From Amniculibacterium aquaticum (GTDB lineage Bacteria; Bacteroidota; Bacteroidia; Flavobacteriales; Weeksellaceae), in the NCBI RefSeq assembly GCF_003852705.1, contig NZ_REFA01000016.1:1-59212 (forward strand): a DNA stretch of 59,212 bases. The letters are read 5' to 3'. Below, piece after piece: positions 7,758 to 16,529 of the stretch. The position numbers were made by a program, and so were the translations under genes. Numbering within the stretch: the first letter of the stretch is position 1; each line of letters starts with the position of its first letter. Below the pieces are notes generated by a model. That model was not told where the DNA came from and ran no database searches. It worked only from the letters and a program-made list of their open reading frames with translations.

Positions 7758-10547
7758 TTAAATTTTTAATTTTTCTTCAACATATTTTGCCGTTCTAGAA
7801 GTTTTACAATTCACAATGTCTTCTGGTGTTCCTTCAAAAACGATTTCTCCGCCGTATTTTCCAGCATCTGGACCGATATCAATAATCCAGTCGGCCGATT
7901 TGATGATGTCGGGTTGGTGCTCGATAACAATCACCGAATGACCCAAGTTGATCAAGGCTTGCAAAGATTTCATCAGTTTGTTGATGTCGTGAAAGTGAAG
8001 TCCAGTGGAGGGTTCATCAAAAACGAAAAGGGTTTTGTCGGTTGTCACCCCTTTTACCAAAAACGAAGCGAGTTTTACCCTTTGAGCTTCGCCACCAGAA
8101 AGGGTAGAGGAGCTTTGTCCCAGCTGCAAATATCCCAAGCCAACATCGTGCAAAGGTTGCAATTTGTGTGCAATTTTTTCTTCTCGTATTTCATGGAAAA
8201 ACTCCAATGCTTCGTCCACCGTCATGTGCAGGATGTCCGAGATGTTTTTACCATCGACTTTTATTTCCAGAATTTCATTTTTGAAGCGTTGTCCTTTACA
8301 TACATCGCATTCCAGTTCGATGTCGGCCATAAATTGCATGGAAACATTGATTACGCCTTCGCCTTTGCACTCGTCGCATCTACCGCCATCGACATTAAAG
8401 GAGAAGTGCTTGGGTTTGTATCCGTGCAATTTTGATGATTTTTGTTTGGAGAAAAGATCTCGGATATCGTCGTACGCTTTCAGATAAGTTACCGGATTGG
8501 ATCTGGACGATTTCCCTATTGGGTTTTGGTCAATCAGCTCTATGTTTTTAATAAGTTTTTTTGGGAATTCAACCTCGTCATAATCGCCTTTTTTCCCACC
8601 CATTCCCAGTTGGATTTGGATGTCGTTAACCAAAATTTCCTTCATCAAAGTCGATTTTCCAGAACCCGAAACTCCGGTTATCACAGTTAAATTTTCAAGT
8701 GGAATGTCAACAGAAATGTTTTTCAGGTTGTTTTGTCTTGCTCCTTTTATTTTTATGAATTCTTTGGCGGATCTTCGTTTCTTTGGAACTTCAATTTCCA
8801 ATCGTCCATTTAAATAATCCGAAGTTAAAGTGTGTGCATTTTTTAGTTGATCGTAATCGCCTGAAAATACCAATTCGCCACCCAGATTTCCTGCTTCTGG
8901 ACCGATATCGATGATGTAATCTGCGGCATGCATCACATCTTCATCGTGTTCCACAACAATTACGGTATTTCCCAAATCCCTGAGACTTTTTAATACTTCG
9001 ATGAGATTTTCGGTGTCTTTAGAATGCAAACCAATCGATGGCTCGTCTAAAATGTAAATAGAACCCACCAATGAACTTCCCAAACTGGTGGCCAGGTTAA
9101 TTCTCTGACTTTCGCCTCCGGAAAGGGTGTTGGAGGTTCTGTTTAAAGTTAGATAACCTAGGCCAACTTTGATCAGGAACTCCAATCGAGTGGTGATTTC
9201 GTAGGTCAATCTTTTGGCGATTTCCGCTTCGTGTTTGTTTAGTTTCAATGATTTTATGATGGGCAAGACCTCATCCAAAGGAAGATCAACCAAAGACTGT
9301 ACGGTATGTCCGTCAATTTTCACATAATTGGCTTCTGGTCTCAAGCGGTTTCCTTCGCAGTCCGGACACTCGGTTTTTCCACGATAGCGAGAGAGCATCA
9401 CGCGATATTGTATTTTATAGAGGTTTTCCTCTAACATCCTGAAAAAATTATTGAGAGACGGGAAGTTTTTGGTATCATCGCCCTTCCATAAAAGATTTTT
9501 CTGATCTTTAGTCAGTTCAAAATACGGTTTATGAATGGGGAAATCTTTGGCTTTTTTTATGAATTCTTTTTTCCATTCTTGCATGGTTTCGCCTTTCCAA
9601 CAAGATGCCGCATCTTCAAACAAAGAGAGGTTTTTGTTAGGGATCACCAAATCTTCATCAATACCAATAACTTTTCCATAGCCTTCACAGGTCGGACAAG
9701 CTCCGTACGGGTTGTTAAAGCTGAAGAAATGAACGGTCGGTTCTAGAAAATCCATGCCGTCCAATTCAAATTTATTGGAGAAGGATTTTATTTTATTGGT
9801 ATCCGTATTTTTTAAAGAACACAAACCATGACCTTCGTAAAATGCCATCTGAACCGAGTCTGCCAATCGTTGAAGGAAACTCTCGTCCTCTTCATAAGTA
9901 AATCGGTCGATGACCAAATGGATGTCCATATCTTCGGTCGGACTAAATCCGAAACTTTCCAAATCTTCTATGCTTGCGACATTTCCATTGATTTCTAATC
10001 GTGTAAATCCTGAAAGTTTTAAAGTCTTTAGATTTTCTTTAAACAAATGGATGTCAAAGGAAAGAGGGCAACGAAGTAGAAAGGAATTTTTAGAATTTTT
10101 CTGTATAAAATCGATTACATCGGTTACGCTATCCTTTTTTACCTCTTCACCAGAAATTGGGGAGTAAGTCCTGCCGACTCTTGCAAATAAGAGTTTCAAA
10201 TAATCGTAGATTTCTGTAGAAGTACCAACTGTAGATCGAGGGTTGGAAGAAATAACCTTTTGCTGTATGGCGATGGATGGAGCCAATCCTTTGATGTCAT
10301 CTACTTTTGGCTTTTCTAATTTTCCTAAAAATTGTCGTGCGTAGGAACTTAGAGATTCTACATATCGCCTTTGTCCTTCGGCATAAATGGTATCAAATGC
10401 CAAAGACGATTTTCCCGAACCGGATACTCCTGTTATTACAATCAGTTTATTTTTTGGGATAACGACATCCAGGTGTTTTAAATTATTAAGATGGGCATTT
10501 TTTACAAAAATTTCTTTCTTTATGTCGATGCTTTCCACTGTAATCAT
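7758..10547 (-). CDS. uvrA: UvrABC excinuclease ATPase subunit A
   Basis: A 929-residue damage-recognition subunit of nucleotide excision repair. It has two ABC ATPase modules. Walker A motifs are near residues 40-47 (GVSGSGKS) and again near 635 (GVSGSGKST). The signatures are [13 protein letters not shown] and [13 protein letters not shown], and the Walker B stretches are [10 protein letters not shown] and VFDEPSTGL. The zinc modules are visible: CPTC paired with CPDC in the first half, and CDEC paired with CDVC in the second. Length is normal for a full UvrA. A perfect -7 box, TATATTTG, lies at 10566-10573 on the minus strand, 18 bases before the ATG. Bacteroidetes often carry more than one UvrA paralogue and I cannot tell from this window which copy this is. 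Confidence 0.95.
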   Translation of the reverse strand: MITVESIDIKKEIFVKNAHLNNLKHLDVVIPKNKLIVITGVSGSGKSSLAFDTIYAEGQRRYVESLSSYARQFLGKLEKPKVDDIKGLAPSIAIQQKVISSNPRSTVGTSTEIYDYLKLLFARVGRTYSPISGEEVKKDSVTDVIDFIQKNSKNSFLLRCPLSFDIHLFKENLKTLKLSGFTRLEINGNVASIEDLESFGFSPTEDMDIHLVIDRFTYEEDESFLQRLADSVQMAFYEGHGLCSLKNTDTNKIKSFSNKFELDGMDFLEPTVHFFSFNNPYGACPTCEGYGKVIGIDEDLVIPNKNLSLFEDAASCWKGETMQEWKKEFIKKAKDFPIHKPYFELTKDQKNLLWKGDDTKNFPSLNNFFRMLEENLYKIQYRVMLSRYRGKTECPDCEGNRLRPEANYVKIDGHTVQSLVDLPLDEVLPIIKSLKLNKHEAEIAKRLTYEITTRLEFLIKVGLGYLTLNRTSNTLSGGESQRINLATSLGSSLVGSIYILDEPSIGLHSKDTENLIEVLKSLRDLGNTVIVVEHDEDVMHAADYIIDIGPEAGNLGGELVFSGDYDQLKNAHTLTSDYLNGRLEIEVPKKRRSAKEFIKIKGARQNNLKNISVDIPLENLTVITGVSGSGKSTLMKEILVNDIQIQLGMGGKKGDYDEVEFPKKLIKNIELIDQNPIGKSSRSNPVTYLKAYDDIRDLFSKQKSSKLHGYKPKHFSFNVDGGRCDECKGEGVINVSMQFMADIELECDVCKGQRFKNEILEIKVDGKNISDILHMTVDEALEFFHEIREEKIAHKLQPLHDVGLGYLQLGQSSSTLSGGEAQRVKLASFLVKGVTTDKTLFVFDEPSTGLHFHDINKLMKSLQALINLGHSVIVIEHQPDIIKSADWIIDIGPDAGKYGGEIVFEGTPEDIVNCKTSRTAKYVEEKLKI

Positions 10548-10565
10548 TGATAAATTTTAACCCTA

Positions 10566-10573
10566 CAAATATA
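10566..10573 (-). promoter_or_regulatory. -7 promoter box of uvrA
   Basis: On the minus strand this reads TATATTTG, an exact TAnnTTTG match. It is divergent from the small transcription unit that starts near 10643. Confidence 0.6.
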
Positions 10574-10605
10574 CTTAATTTACTTGTTAATTTTTTTGAT
10601 TTCTA

Positions 10606-10636
10606 TTTGTAGATTTCATAAAAATAATTAACTTTG
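10606..10636 (+). promoter_or_regulatory. Complete promoter of a small transcript
   Basis: TTTG at 10606-10609, a 19-bp spacer, and TAACTTTG at 10629-10636 together match the Bacteroidetes promoter consensus (TTG, about 19 bp, TAnnTTTG). This is one of the best-formed promoters in the window. Transcription should start around 10643, and only about 90 bases later comes a strong terminator. Confidence 0.65.
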
Positions 10637-10668
10637 TCCTATCAATAACCAATTAAATGTAACTGATC

Positions 10669-10719
10669 ATGATTAGATTATTCAAAGATTTAGTTACACA
10701 TCTGATGAAAAAGAGATAG
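10669..10719 (+). CDS. Possible 16-residue peptide or part of a small RNA
   Basis: An ATG frame encodes MIRLFKDLVTHLMKKR and then a stop. It is the only ATG frame in a transcript bounded by the promoter at 10606-10636 and the terminator at 10732-10763. The peptide would be cationic and could form an amphipathic helix (hydrophobic at I2, L4, F5, L8, V9, L12, M13). No clear Shine-Dalgarno sequence precedes it, which is normal for this phylum. The transcript (about 120 nt) could instead be a non-coding RNA with a fortuitous frame. I recognise no family. Confidence in transcription is greater than in translation. Confidence 0.3.
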   Translation: MIRLFKDLVTHLMKKR

Positions 10720-10731
10720 TTTTACGAATAT

Positions 10732-10763
10732 AAGGACTCAGAAATGAGTCCTTATTCTTTTTT
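10732..10763 (+). terminator. Strong terminator of the small transcript
   Basis: AAGGACTCA (10732-10740) pairs perfectly with TGAGTCCTT (10745-10753) around a GAAA tetraloop, followed by a T-rich tract. The ATG at 10744 lies inside this hairpin, so the longest menB frame, which begins there, is not the real menB start. Confidence 0.85.
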
Positions 10764-10845
10764 AGATCCTCTAAACATCGCTGTTATAAGAGGTTTTTAT
10801 TTTTCTATTAAAAGTTTATCTTTACGCAAAAATTATTATAAAGTT

Positions 10846-11679
10846 ATGGATTGGATTACCGTAAAAGAATACGAGGATATTACCTACAAAAAATGCAACG
10901 GCGTAGCAAGAATTGCAATTAACAGACCCGAAGTGAGAAACGCCTTTAGACCCAAAACGACTTCCGAATTGTACGATGCTTTTTATCATGTGTCCGAAGA
11001 TGCGTCTGTGGGTGTGGTTTTGCTAACAGGAGAAGGGCCAAGTCCAAAAGACGGAGGTCATGCTTTTTGTAGCGGTGGCGATCAAAATGCCAGAGGACAC
11101 CAAGGTTATGTAGGCGAAGATGGAAGACACCGTTTGAATATTTTGGAAGTTCAACGATTGATCCGTTTTATGCCCAAAGTGGTAATCGCTGTGGTGAACG
11201 GTTGGGCTGTAGGTGGAGGACACTCTTTGCATGTGGTATGCGACCTTACTTTGGCCAGCGAAGAACATGCAATCTTCAAACAAACCGATGCCGATGTTAC
11301 CAGCTTTGACGGAGGTTATGGATCGGCTTATTTGGCGAAAATGGTCGGTCAGAAAAAAGCGAGAGAAATTTTCTTTTTAGGAAGAAATTATTCCGCTAAA
11401 GATGCCGAAGCAATGGGAATGGTAAACGCCGTAATTCCTCATGCAAAACTGGAAGATACCGCTTACGAATGGGCTCAAGAAATTTTAGGAAAATCACCTT
11501 TGTCCATCCGAATGTTGAAATTCGCGATGAATCTGACTGACGACGGAATGGTGGGGCAGCAAGTTTTCGCAGGCGAAGCTACCCGATTGGCCTATATGAC
11601 AGAGGAAGCCAAAGAAGGTAGAAATGCTTTCCTTGAGAAGAGAAAACCGGATTTCGGTGACGACAAGTGGATTTCATAA
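10846..11679 (+). CDS. menB: 1,4-dihydroxy-2-naphthoyl-CoA synthase
   Basis: A crotonase-fold enzyme (277 residues) that cyclises o-succinylbenzoyl-CoA in menaquinone synthesis. MenB hallmarks are present: SGGDQNARG, the oxyanion region GWAVGGGHSLHVVCDLTLAS, and TDADVTSFDGGYGSAYLA. The frame stays open back to an ATG at 10744, but that codon sits inside a terminator hairpin. The ATG at 10846 gives the usual N-terminus MDWITVKEYEDITYKK and the normal length. A near-consensus -7 box, TATCTTTA (10817-10824), precedes it. menA follows three genes later, with two PH-domain membrane proteins in between. Confidence 0.95.
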   Translation: MDWITVKEYEDITYKKCNGVARIAINRPEVRNAFRPKTTSELYDAFYHVSEDASVGVVLLTGEGPSPKDGGHAFCSGGDQNARGHQGYVGEDGRHRLNILEVQRLIRFMPKVVIAVVNGWAVGGGHSLHVVCDLTLASEEHAIFKQTDADVTSFDGGYGSAYLAKMVGQKKAREIFFLGRNYSAKDAEAMGMVNAVIPHAKLEDTAYEWAQEILGKSPLSIRMLKFAMNLTDDGMVGQQVFAGEATRLAYMTEEAKEGRNAFLEKRKPDFGDDKWIS

Positions 11680-11700
11680 AATGTTATAATTGAATGTTTT

Positions 11701-12294
11701 ATGAACGAAAGTAGATTTGAAAACAATCAGATTTTTGTTGATGATTTGCCCAATTTTGAAAATGTAGAAATGCAATCGATTTCTCGTGATTATCTAAAAG
11801 TAAAAATGATAAATGCTGGGATACTCTCGGCGTTTTTCATTTCAATAACGATAGCGGTATTTTTTATCTGGCAAGAAATTTTTTACGAATATTCCATTTA
11901 TATATTTTCGACCTTGTTTTTATTGGTCGCATTTGTTGTGGTGTATCACTATTTTTCTTTTTTTACGATAAAGTATGCATTTCGGGAAAAAGATGTGGTT
12001 TGCCAAAAAGGGTTATTCCTGAAAACCATAGAGTTGTTGCCTCTCAGTAGGATACAGCACATTGATTTGGAAGAAGGTTGGATCTCGAGAAGCTATGGGC
12101 TGAAATCTCTTGTTTTTTATACCGCAGGCTCAATTTCGGAAATTCGTATCGCTGGGCTTCCAAAAGATGTTGCAGAACAATTCAACCAATTTGTACTTCA
12201 GAAAATTAATGAGGAAACAATGGATAATGCTCTTTTGGAAGATGAAATAAGTGAAAACAAGTTAAGAGAAAATCAGGATGGACCAACAGAATAA
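11701..12294 (+). CDS. Membrane PH-domain protein, YdbS type
   Basis: A 197-residue protein with two hydrophobic segments (about 40-60 and 65-90) followed by a bacterial PH domain of the DUF304/bPH2 type. The domain is recognisable from YAFREKDVVCQKGLF, the turn LLPLSRIQHIDLEEGWISR and the end YTAGSISEIRIAGLP. This is the YdbS arrangement and it pairs with the longer YdbT-like protein whose start overlaps it by 17 bp. The function of such pairs is poorly defined; a membrane-bound scaffold or a role in export stress has been suggested for Gram-positive relatives. It starts 21 bp after menB, so it probably belongs to the men operon. Confidence 0.8.
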   Translation: MNESRFENNQIFVDDLPNFENVEMQSISRDYLKVKMINAGILSAFFISITIAVFFIWQEIFYEYSIYIFSTLFLLVAFVVVYHYFSFFTIKYAFREKDVVCQKGLFLKTIELLPLSRIQHIDLEEGWISRSYGLKSLVFYTAGSISEIRIAGLPKDVAEQFNQFVLQKINEETMDNALLEDEISENKLRENQDGPTE

Positions 12295-13777
12295 GCCGTC
12301 GCAAAGCAATGTGTTCCAAAAAAACAGATTGTCCAAAAAAGGAATCGTACTGTTTTCACTCATTCATTTTTTGCAAGTACTAAAAGCAATTTGGCCTTTA
12401 TATATCCTGGCTTTATTTAAGAAATCATCAAAAATTGAGTTATTAGTGGGTATTTTGATCGTTGTATTTCTGTTTCTGGTTGTAAATGCAATCTTAGAAT
12501 TTATTAATTTCTCGTATTTTGTTGATGAAAAAACAGGTGAATTGATCATTAATAAAGGACTGATCAACAAGAAAACGACAAAAATAGAAGTTGAAAAAAT
12601 TCAGGAAGTAAACATTCAGCAACCTTTTATCCATCGGATTTTAGATCTGTATAAATTGGAAGTAGACAGTCCTGGCGGCGACAAAAAAGAAATGCAAATT
12701 CATGCCATTTCTCATGAAAATGCAATGGCTTTAAAAGAGTATTTACTCGGACATCGTGTTGAAAATAAATCTGTTGTCTTTGAAAATAACCCTTCTCAAA
12801 AAACGATAATAATTTCGAATGCCTCTTTGTTAAAGTATGGATTTACAGCGAATTATGTAAGTGGTTTTTTTGCGATTTTTGGTTTCATTTTTTACATTTA
12901 TGATAAATTAAAAGATTTTTTTGACCAAAAAGAAATTGACGATTTTGTCTTGGGGTATCAAAAACAACTGTCCAAGCATTGGGAAGAAGTAGTCTATACT
13001 TTAGGTTTTCTAAGCATGGCTTTGGGGCTTTTCCTTTTAGTGGTACTCATTCGTGCGGTGATGATTTTTATAAAATTTTATCAGTTTGAGATTGTGAAAA
13101 CACCCAGACATTGGACCATGAAGTACGGATTGTTCCATACCAAAAACACCACAGTTGGGCTATCTAAAGTACAAATGATCACAGCGTCTCAGAATTTTTT
13201 TCAGAGAAAATTGGATGTTTGGCAATTGAAAATTCAACAAATAGAAACGGATGAAGTCAAGGAGAATGCAGAGGTAATTCCGGGTTGCAACCAAAGAGAA
13301 AAAGAAGAAATAGTGTACGATATTTGGGGCGATTTGGGCGATTTTTTAATGACTATCAAACCGAATATTCGAAAAATAATCCTGACCAATGTTTTATTCA
13401 TTTTAGTCCCGATAATTATCAGTATTTTTGCACTTTCTATTTTTGAAAAATATACCATTGGGGTTCTCATTTATGCTTTGTTGATGGAAGTGGTCATTCT
13501 TATTTCCTTCAGAAATAACAAGTTGCAAATCAACAATCAATTTGTAAAAGTCGATTCTGGATTTTGGGATGTTAAAACAAAAATCATCGATTTGGAAAAA
13601 GTTCAAAGCATACGACTGACCCAATTTTTTTGGCAAAAGGAAAGTGATTTGGGAACGATTACTCTAAACACTTCCGGCGGAAACTTGAAGCTGAAAACAA
13701 CCTCGTTTTCTTCATTAAAAAAAATAGCCAATTTTTGTCTTTTCAAAATAGAAAACTCTAAGAAAAATTGGTTTTAA
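12278..13777 (+). CDS. Membrane PH-domain protein, YdbT type
   Basis: A 499-residue partner of the preceding gene. It has pairs of transmembrane segments near 22-45 and 50-72, 185-210, 235-265 and 365-405, each followed by a bPH2 repeat. The repeats share a similar core: KIEVEKIQEVNIQQPFIHR, NTTVGLSKVQMITASQNFF and TKIIDLEKVQSIRLTQFFW. Three such repeats fit the YdbT family. The start codon overlaps the previous gene by 17 bp, suggesting translational coupling. The function is not established. Confidence 0.8.
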   Translation: MDQQNKPSQSNVFQKNRLSKKGIVLFSLIHFLQVLKAIWPLYILALFKKSSKIELLVGILIVVFLFLVVNAILEFINFSYFVDEKTGELIINKGLINKKTTKIEVEKIQEVNIQQPFIHRILDLYKLEVDSPGGDKKEMQIHAISHENAMALKEYLLGHRVENKSVVFENNPSQKTIIISNASLLKYGFTANYVSGFFAIFGFIFYIYDKLKDFFDQKEIDDFVLGYQKQLSKHWEEVVYTLGFLSMALGLFLLVVLIRAVMIFIKFYQFEIVKTPRHWTMKYGLFHTKNTTVGLSKVQMITASQNFFQRKLDVWQLKIQQIETDEVKENAEVIPGCNQREKEEIVYDIWGDLGDFLMTIKPNIRKIILTNVLFILVPIIISIFALSIFEKYTIGVLIYALLMEVVILISFRNNKLQINNQFVKVDSGFWDVKTKIIDLEKVQSIRLTQFFWQKESDLGTITLNTSGGNLKLKTTSFSSLKKIANFCLFKIENSKKNWF

Positions 13778-13801
13778 TTATAAAAATATTTTATAAAATA
13801 C

Positions 13802-14734
13802 ATGATATCTAATTGGATACAAGCAGCACGACTCAGGACGCTACCACTTTCGCTCAGTGGGATAATAATGGGGTCTTTTATAGCAAGATGGAGGCTGGTG
13901 AAGGAAGGCGAAATTTGGGATTGGAGCATTTTGGTTTTGGCATTGGTGGTAACTTTATTTTACCAAATTCTTTCCAACTACGCCAATGATTATGGCGATG
14001 GCGTGAAAGGCACCGATGCGCAAAGAATCAGCGAAGCCGAGTCCAGAGCTGTAGCTTCAGGCAAAATTACAGCTCAACAGATGAAAACCGCAGTCATCAC
14101 GATGGCCATACTTTCTCTTTTGGCAACCGTACTCTTGTTGTACATAGCTTTTTTTCCAAATTTCATGCAAGAATTTTGGATTTTTATAGGCTTGGGTGTT
14201 GCTTGTATTCTTGCAGCAATAGGTTATACCGTTGGTAAAAAACCGTATGGATATTTGGGATTGGGAGATCTTATGGTTTTCCTTTTCTTCGGTTGGGTTT
14301 CTGTGGGAGGTTCTTATTTTTTATTCACAAAAATGTGGTCTTGGGATATTTTATTACCAGCAACTGCAGTTGGGATGATGAGTACCGCCGTGCTTAACCT
14401 AAACAATATGAGGGATATAGAAAGCGATAGAGCCAGCGGAAAAAAGACCTTGGCTCTGCGATTGGGCTTTAGAAATGCGATGGTCTATGAAGTGGTTTTG
14501 TTGATGCTGCCTCTAATTTTATTGCTTGCATTTTTAGGGTACAACGGCTTTTTAGAAACCGGAAAATACTATCCATTCATCGTGATGGTTTTGTTGTTGC
14601 CAATGACCGGACTGAGAAGGAAAATTATGAAAGTCTCCGAACCCAAAGAGCTGGATCCTTTCCTGAAACAAGTAGGCATCATGACTTTGGTTATGTCTTT
14701 ATTACTGGCAGCTGGTCTCAATTTGTTTCAATAA
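13802..14734 (+). CDS. menA: 1,4-dihydroxy-2-naphthoate polyprenyltransferase
   Basis: A UbiA-family integral membrane enzyme (310 residues) that attaches the polyprenyl chain to DHNA. The first prenyl-diphosphate/Mg motif is NYANDYGDGVKGTD (about 60-73) and the second is NNMRDIESDRASGKKTLA (about 200-217). Eight or nine hydrophobic helices are visible. Length is typical. It starts 24 bp after the YdbT-like gene, closing a menB-PH-PH-menA cluster, so regulation is probably shared with menB. Confidence 0.93.
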   Translation: MISNWIQAARLRTLPLSLSGIIMGSFIARWRLVKEGEIWDWSILVLALVVTLFYQILSNYANDYGDGVKGTDAQRISEAESRAVASGKITAQQMKTAVITMAILSLLATVLLLYIAFFPNFMQEFWIFIGLGVACILAAIGYTVGKKPYGYLGLGDLMVFLFFGWVSVGGSYFLFTKMWSWDILLPATAVGMMSTAVLNLNNMRDIESDRASGKKTLALRLGFRNAMVYEVVLLMLPLILLLAFLGYNGFLETGKYYPFIVMVLLLPMTGLRRKIMKVSEPKELDPFLKQVGIMTLVMSLLLAAGLNLFQ

Positions 14735-14760
14735 GGAGCTGAAAACTTAAAATATTATGT

Positions 14761-14782
14761 TAAATTTGCCTAAATAACTTTG
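14761..14782 (+). promoter_or_regulatory. Two tandem -7 boxes before the UPF0173 gene
   Basis: TAAATTTG (14761-14768) and TAACTTTG (14775-14782) are both exact TAnnTTTG matches, 14 bp apart. The gene may use either start or both. The ATG is at 14826. Confidence 0.5.
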
Positions 14783-14825
14783 TGAAGTCCTTCACTAAAA
14801 GACAAAAAAAAATTAAGTTAGAACT

Positions 14826-15506
14826 ATGCGTATAAAATTCTTAGGTCAAAATTGTTTTTTATTTTCATACCAAGGTAAAACGATACTGTCGGATCCTTTC
14901 TATACTTTACAAAAAGAAAAAACAGGATTTGATATCGCTGCTCAAAAAATCGATTATGTCCTAATTACTCATGCACATGGCGATCATATTGCAGATGTGG
15001 CAGAGGTTTTGTCCCTGCATCCAGAAGCAGTCGTTATTGGACAGCCCGAGATTTGTGCCTATTTCAAACATCCCAAATTTATAGATATTAATTTTGGAGG
15101 ATCTGCCAAGATTGATGATCTTAAAATCTCCATGGTGCCTGCATCACATACCAGTTCATTCCCCGACGGAACTTACGGCGGCGAACCTTGTGGGTACATC
15201 TTCAGATTTATGGACAGAAATCTCTATTTTGCTGGAGACACCGGAGTGATGAGCGATATGGCGATATTCCCACAGCTTTACGGGCCTATAGATACTGCAA
15301 TATTACCCATCGGCGGTCATTATACCATGTGTCCTAGAAAAGCCAGTTTTGCCGCTTCTGATTTATTGAATACAACGAAAGTAATCGGTTGTCATTTCGA
15401 TACTTTTCCCGCGATAAGCATCGATCACGAACAAGCTAAAATTGCTTTTGAAGATAAAAATGTCGAATTGATATTACCCAATCTAGGCGAAGAATTTGAA
15501 TTTTAA
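14826..15506 (+). CDS. UPF0173 metal-dependent hydrolase (metallo-beta-lactamase fold)
   Basis: A 226-residue beta-lactamase-fold protein. The metal-binding motif THAHGDHIAD gives His49, His51, Asp53 and His54. Later ligands are in VPASHTSS, FAGDTGVMSD and GCHFDTFP. This matches the UPF0173 family, whose substrate is not known. Two -7 boxes lie upstream, so it is not simply an extension of the menA unit. The HNH-like gene follows after 20 bp. Confidence 0.88.
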   Translation: MRIKFLGQNCFLFSYQGKTILSDPFYTLQKEKTGFDIAAQKIDYVLITHAHGDHIADVAEVLSLHPEAVVIGQPEICAYFKHPKFIDINFGGSAKIDDLKISMVPASHTSSFPDGTYGGEPCGYIFRFMDRNLYFAGDTGVMSDMAIFPQLYGPIDTAILPIGGHYTMCPRKASFAASDLLNTTKVIGCHFDTFPAISIDHEQAKIAFEDKNVELILPNLGEEFEF

Positions 15507-15526
15507 AAAATATTAATTGTTAAGAT

Positions 15527-16348
15527 ATGGATAAAAGAGGTGAAACATGGAGAGAATATCCACTTGATGAAAATAGAACAAACAAAGAGTTTCGATTGTT
15601 TTTTTCTAATCTGGGTCGTGTAAAATCGGTCAGCTACCTTTGTCCTGAAGGCAGGATTATTAAAGGCTCTCTCAGAGAAGGATACCCAATAATTTCTGCA
15701 AAAGTGATGTTGGAAAGACCCAAAAGAATTCAAAATAAAATCGATGAATTTAACTTGAAAATTAATCTGTTACAGCAAGAACTTAAAGAGCTTAAAAACA
15801 TTCAAGATTTACCGGAAGAGGTCGTAGAATCCAGAATGCTGATCCTAAACGACAGAAGAGACGAGATTGTACAAAAAAGGTCAGAATACACGAAGAAAAC
15901 CGAAAAGAAAAGGACCTCAAATGTACATATCTTGGTACACAGAGCCATTGCCGAACTTTTTTTGAGAAAGGGAGAAGCCGATGAAGTCGTTATACATAAA
16001 GATTTTGTAAAAACGAATAATGAGTTAGCGAATCTAGAATGGATGTCCAAAGAAGAGGCTTTCAATAGGTACAAAGAAGCACCTTATTTCAAAAAGAAAA
16101 CCTACATAACAGACAGAAAAAATGCTCCAAGAAAAACTCCGAAACATCAAAAATTGACAGAATCGGATGTATTGTACATCAAAGAAAGACTATCTAAAGG
16201 TAAAACTTTGAAAGAATTGGCAAAGAAATTTGGCGTTTCGGATATGCAAATCCACCGAATAAAAACCGGAGAAAATTGGAGTCATGTAAAAACCGTTGCC
16301 GAACTAAATAATCTGAATAATAGAAACAAAAAATGGCAAGCTACCTAA
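15527..16348 (+). CDS. NUMOD4/HNH-like protein with coiled coil and HTH
   Basis: A 273-residue protein with parts that recall homing endonucleases. Residues 7-36 look like NUMOD4 (TWREYP ... FFSNLGRVKSVS). Residues 64-125 are a charged, coiled-coil-like insert. Residues 133-172 resemble the HNH_3 fold: VHRAIAELFL, then VIHKDFVKTNNELANLEW, with His157 and Asn164/Asn165 in the positions of the catalytic His and Asn. Residues 208-252 form a helix-turn-helix (LKELAKKFGVSDMQIHRIKTG). No intron or intein surrounds it. It may be a free-standing nuclease or a domesticated DNA-binding protein. Its last 14 bases overlap the 3' end of the oppositely transcribed SRP RNA gene. Domain assignments are my reading of motifs and are moderately sure. 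Confidence 0.65.
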   Translation: MDKRGETWREYPLDENRTNKEFRLFFSNLGRVKSVSYLCPEGRIIKGSLREGYPIISAKVMLERPKRIQNKIDEFNLKINLLQQELKELKNIQDLPEEVVESRMLILNDRRDEIVQKRSEYTKKTEKKRTSNVHILVHRAIAELFLRKGEADEVVIHKDFVKTNNELANLEWMSKEEAFNRYKEAPYFKKKTYITDRKNAPRKTPKHQKLTESDVLYIKERLSKGKTLKELAKKFGVSDMQIHRIKTGENWSHVKTVAELNNLNNRNKKWQAT

Positions 16349-16428
16349 ATCACACCGCTACAACCGATTACCTTTGCTGCGTTCCCACCCTGGAGGATTC
16401 TCAGGAGCTGGTTGTTTAGGACTTGCCG
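16334..16428 (-). ncRNA. ffs: Signal recognition particle RNA (small, 4.5S type)
   Basis: Reading the minus strand gives the conserved SRP Alu-less hairpin. GGCAAGTCC leads to AACCAGCTCC, the apical region includes CCAGGGTGGGAACGCAGCAA, and the return strand is GGTTGTAGCGGTGTG. The 5' GGCAAG (16427-16422) pairs with a 3' CTTGCC (16340-16335), closing the stem, and a run of six T follows, acting as terminator. The -7 box TATATTTG lies at 16432-16439 (minus), about 5 bases before the 5' end. The RNA pairs with Ffh for co-translational membrane targeting. Its 3' end overlaps the stop region of the HNH-like gene. Exact ends are plus or minus a few bases. Confidence 0.93.
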
Positions 16429-16431
16429 GTG

Positions 16432-16439
16432 CAAATATA
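16432..16439 (-). promoter_or_regulatory. -7 promoter box of ffs
   Basis: TATATTTG on the minus strand is an exact consensus match, placed so that transcription starts at the first paired base of the SRP RNA stem. Confidence 0.7.
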
Positions 16440-16529
16440 GGAAAATTATTTATTTAAAAAAGAGAATATTCATTTAAAATAACAAAAAAGCCTTTGTATA
16501 AAAGGAAATAGAAAATTTAAAATAAAATT

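Noticed and set aside
10744-10845. The upstream ATG (10744) that extends menB by 34 residues
   Set aside because: The codon is part of the terminator hairpin of the small transcript at 10732-10763, and the added residues are not like MenB. ATG at 10846 gives the family N-terminus.
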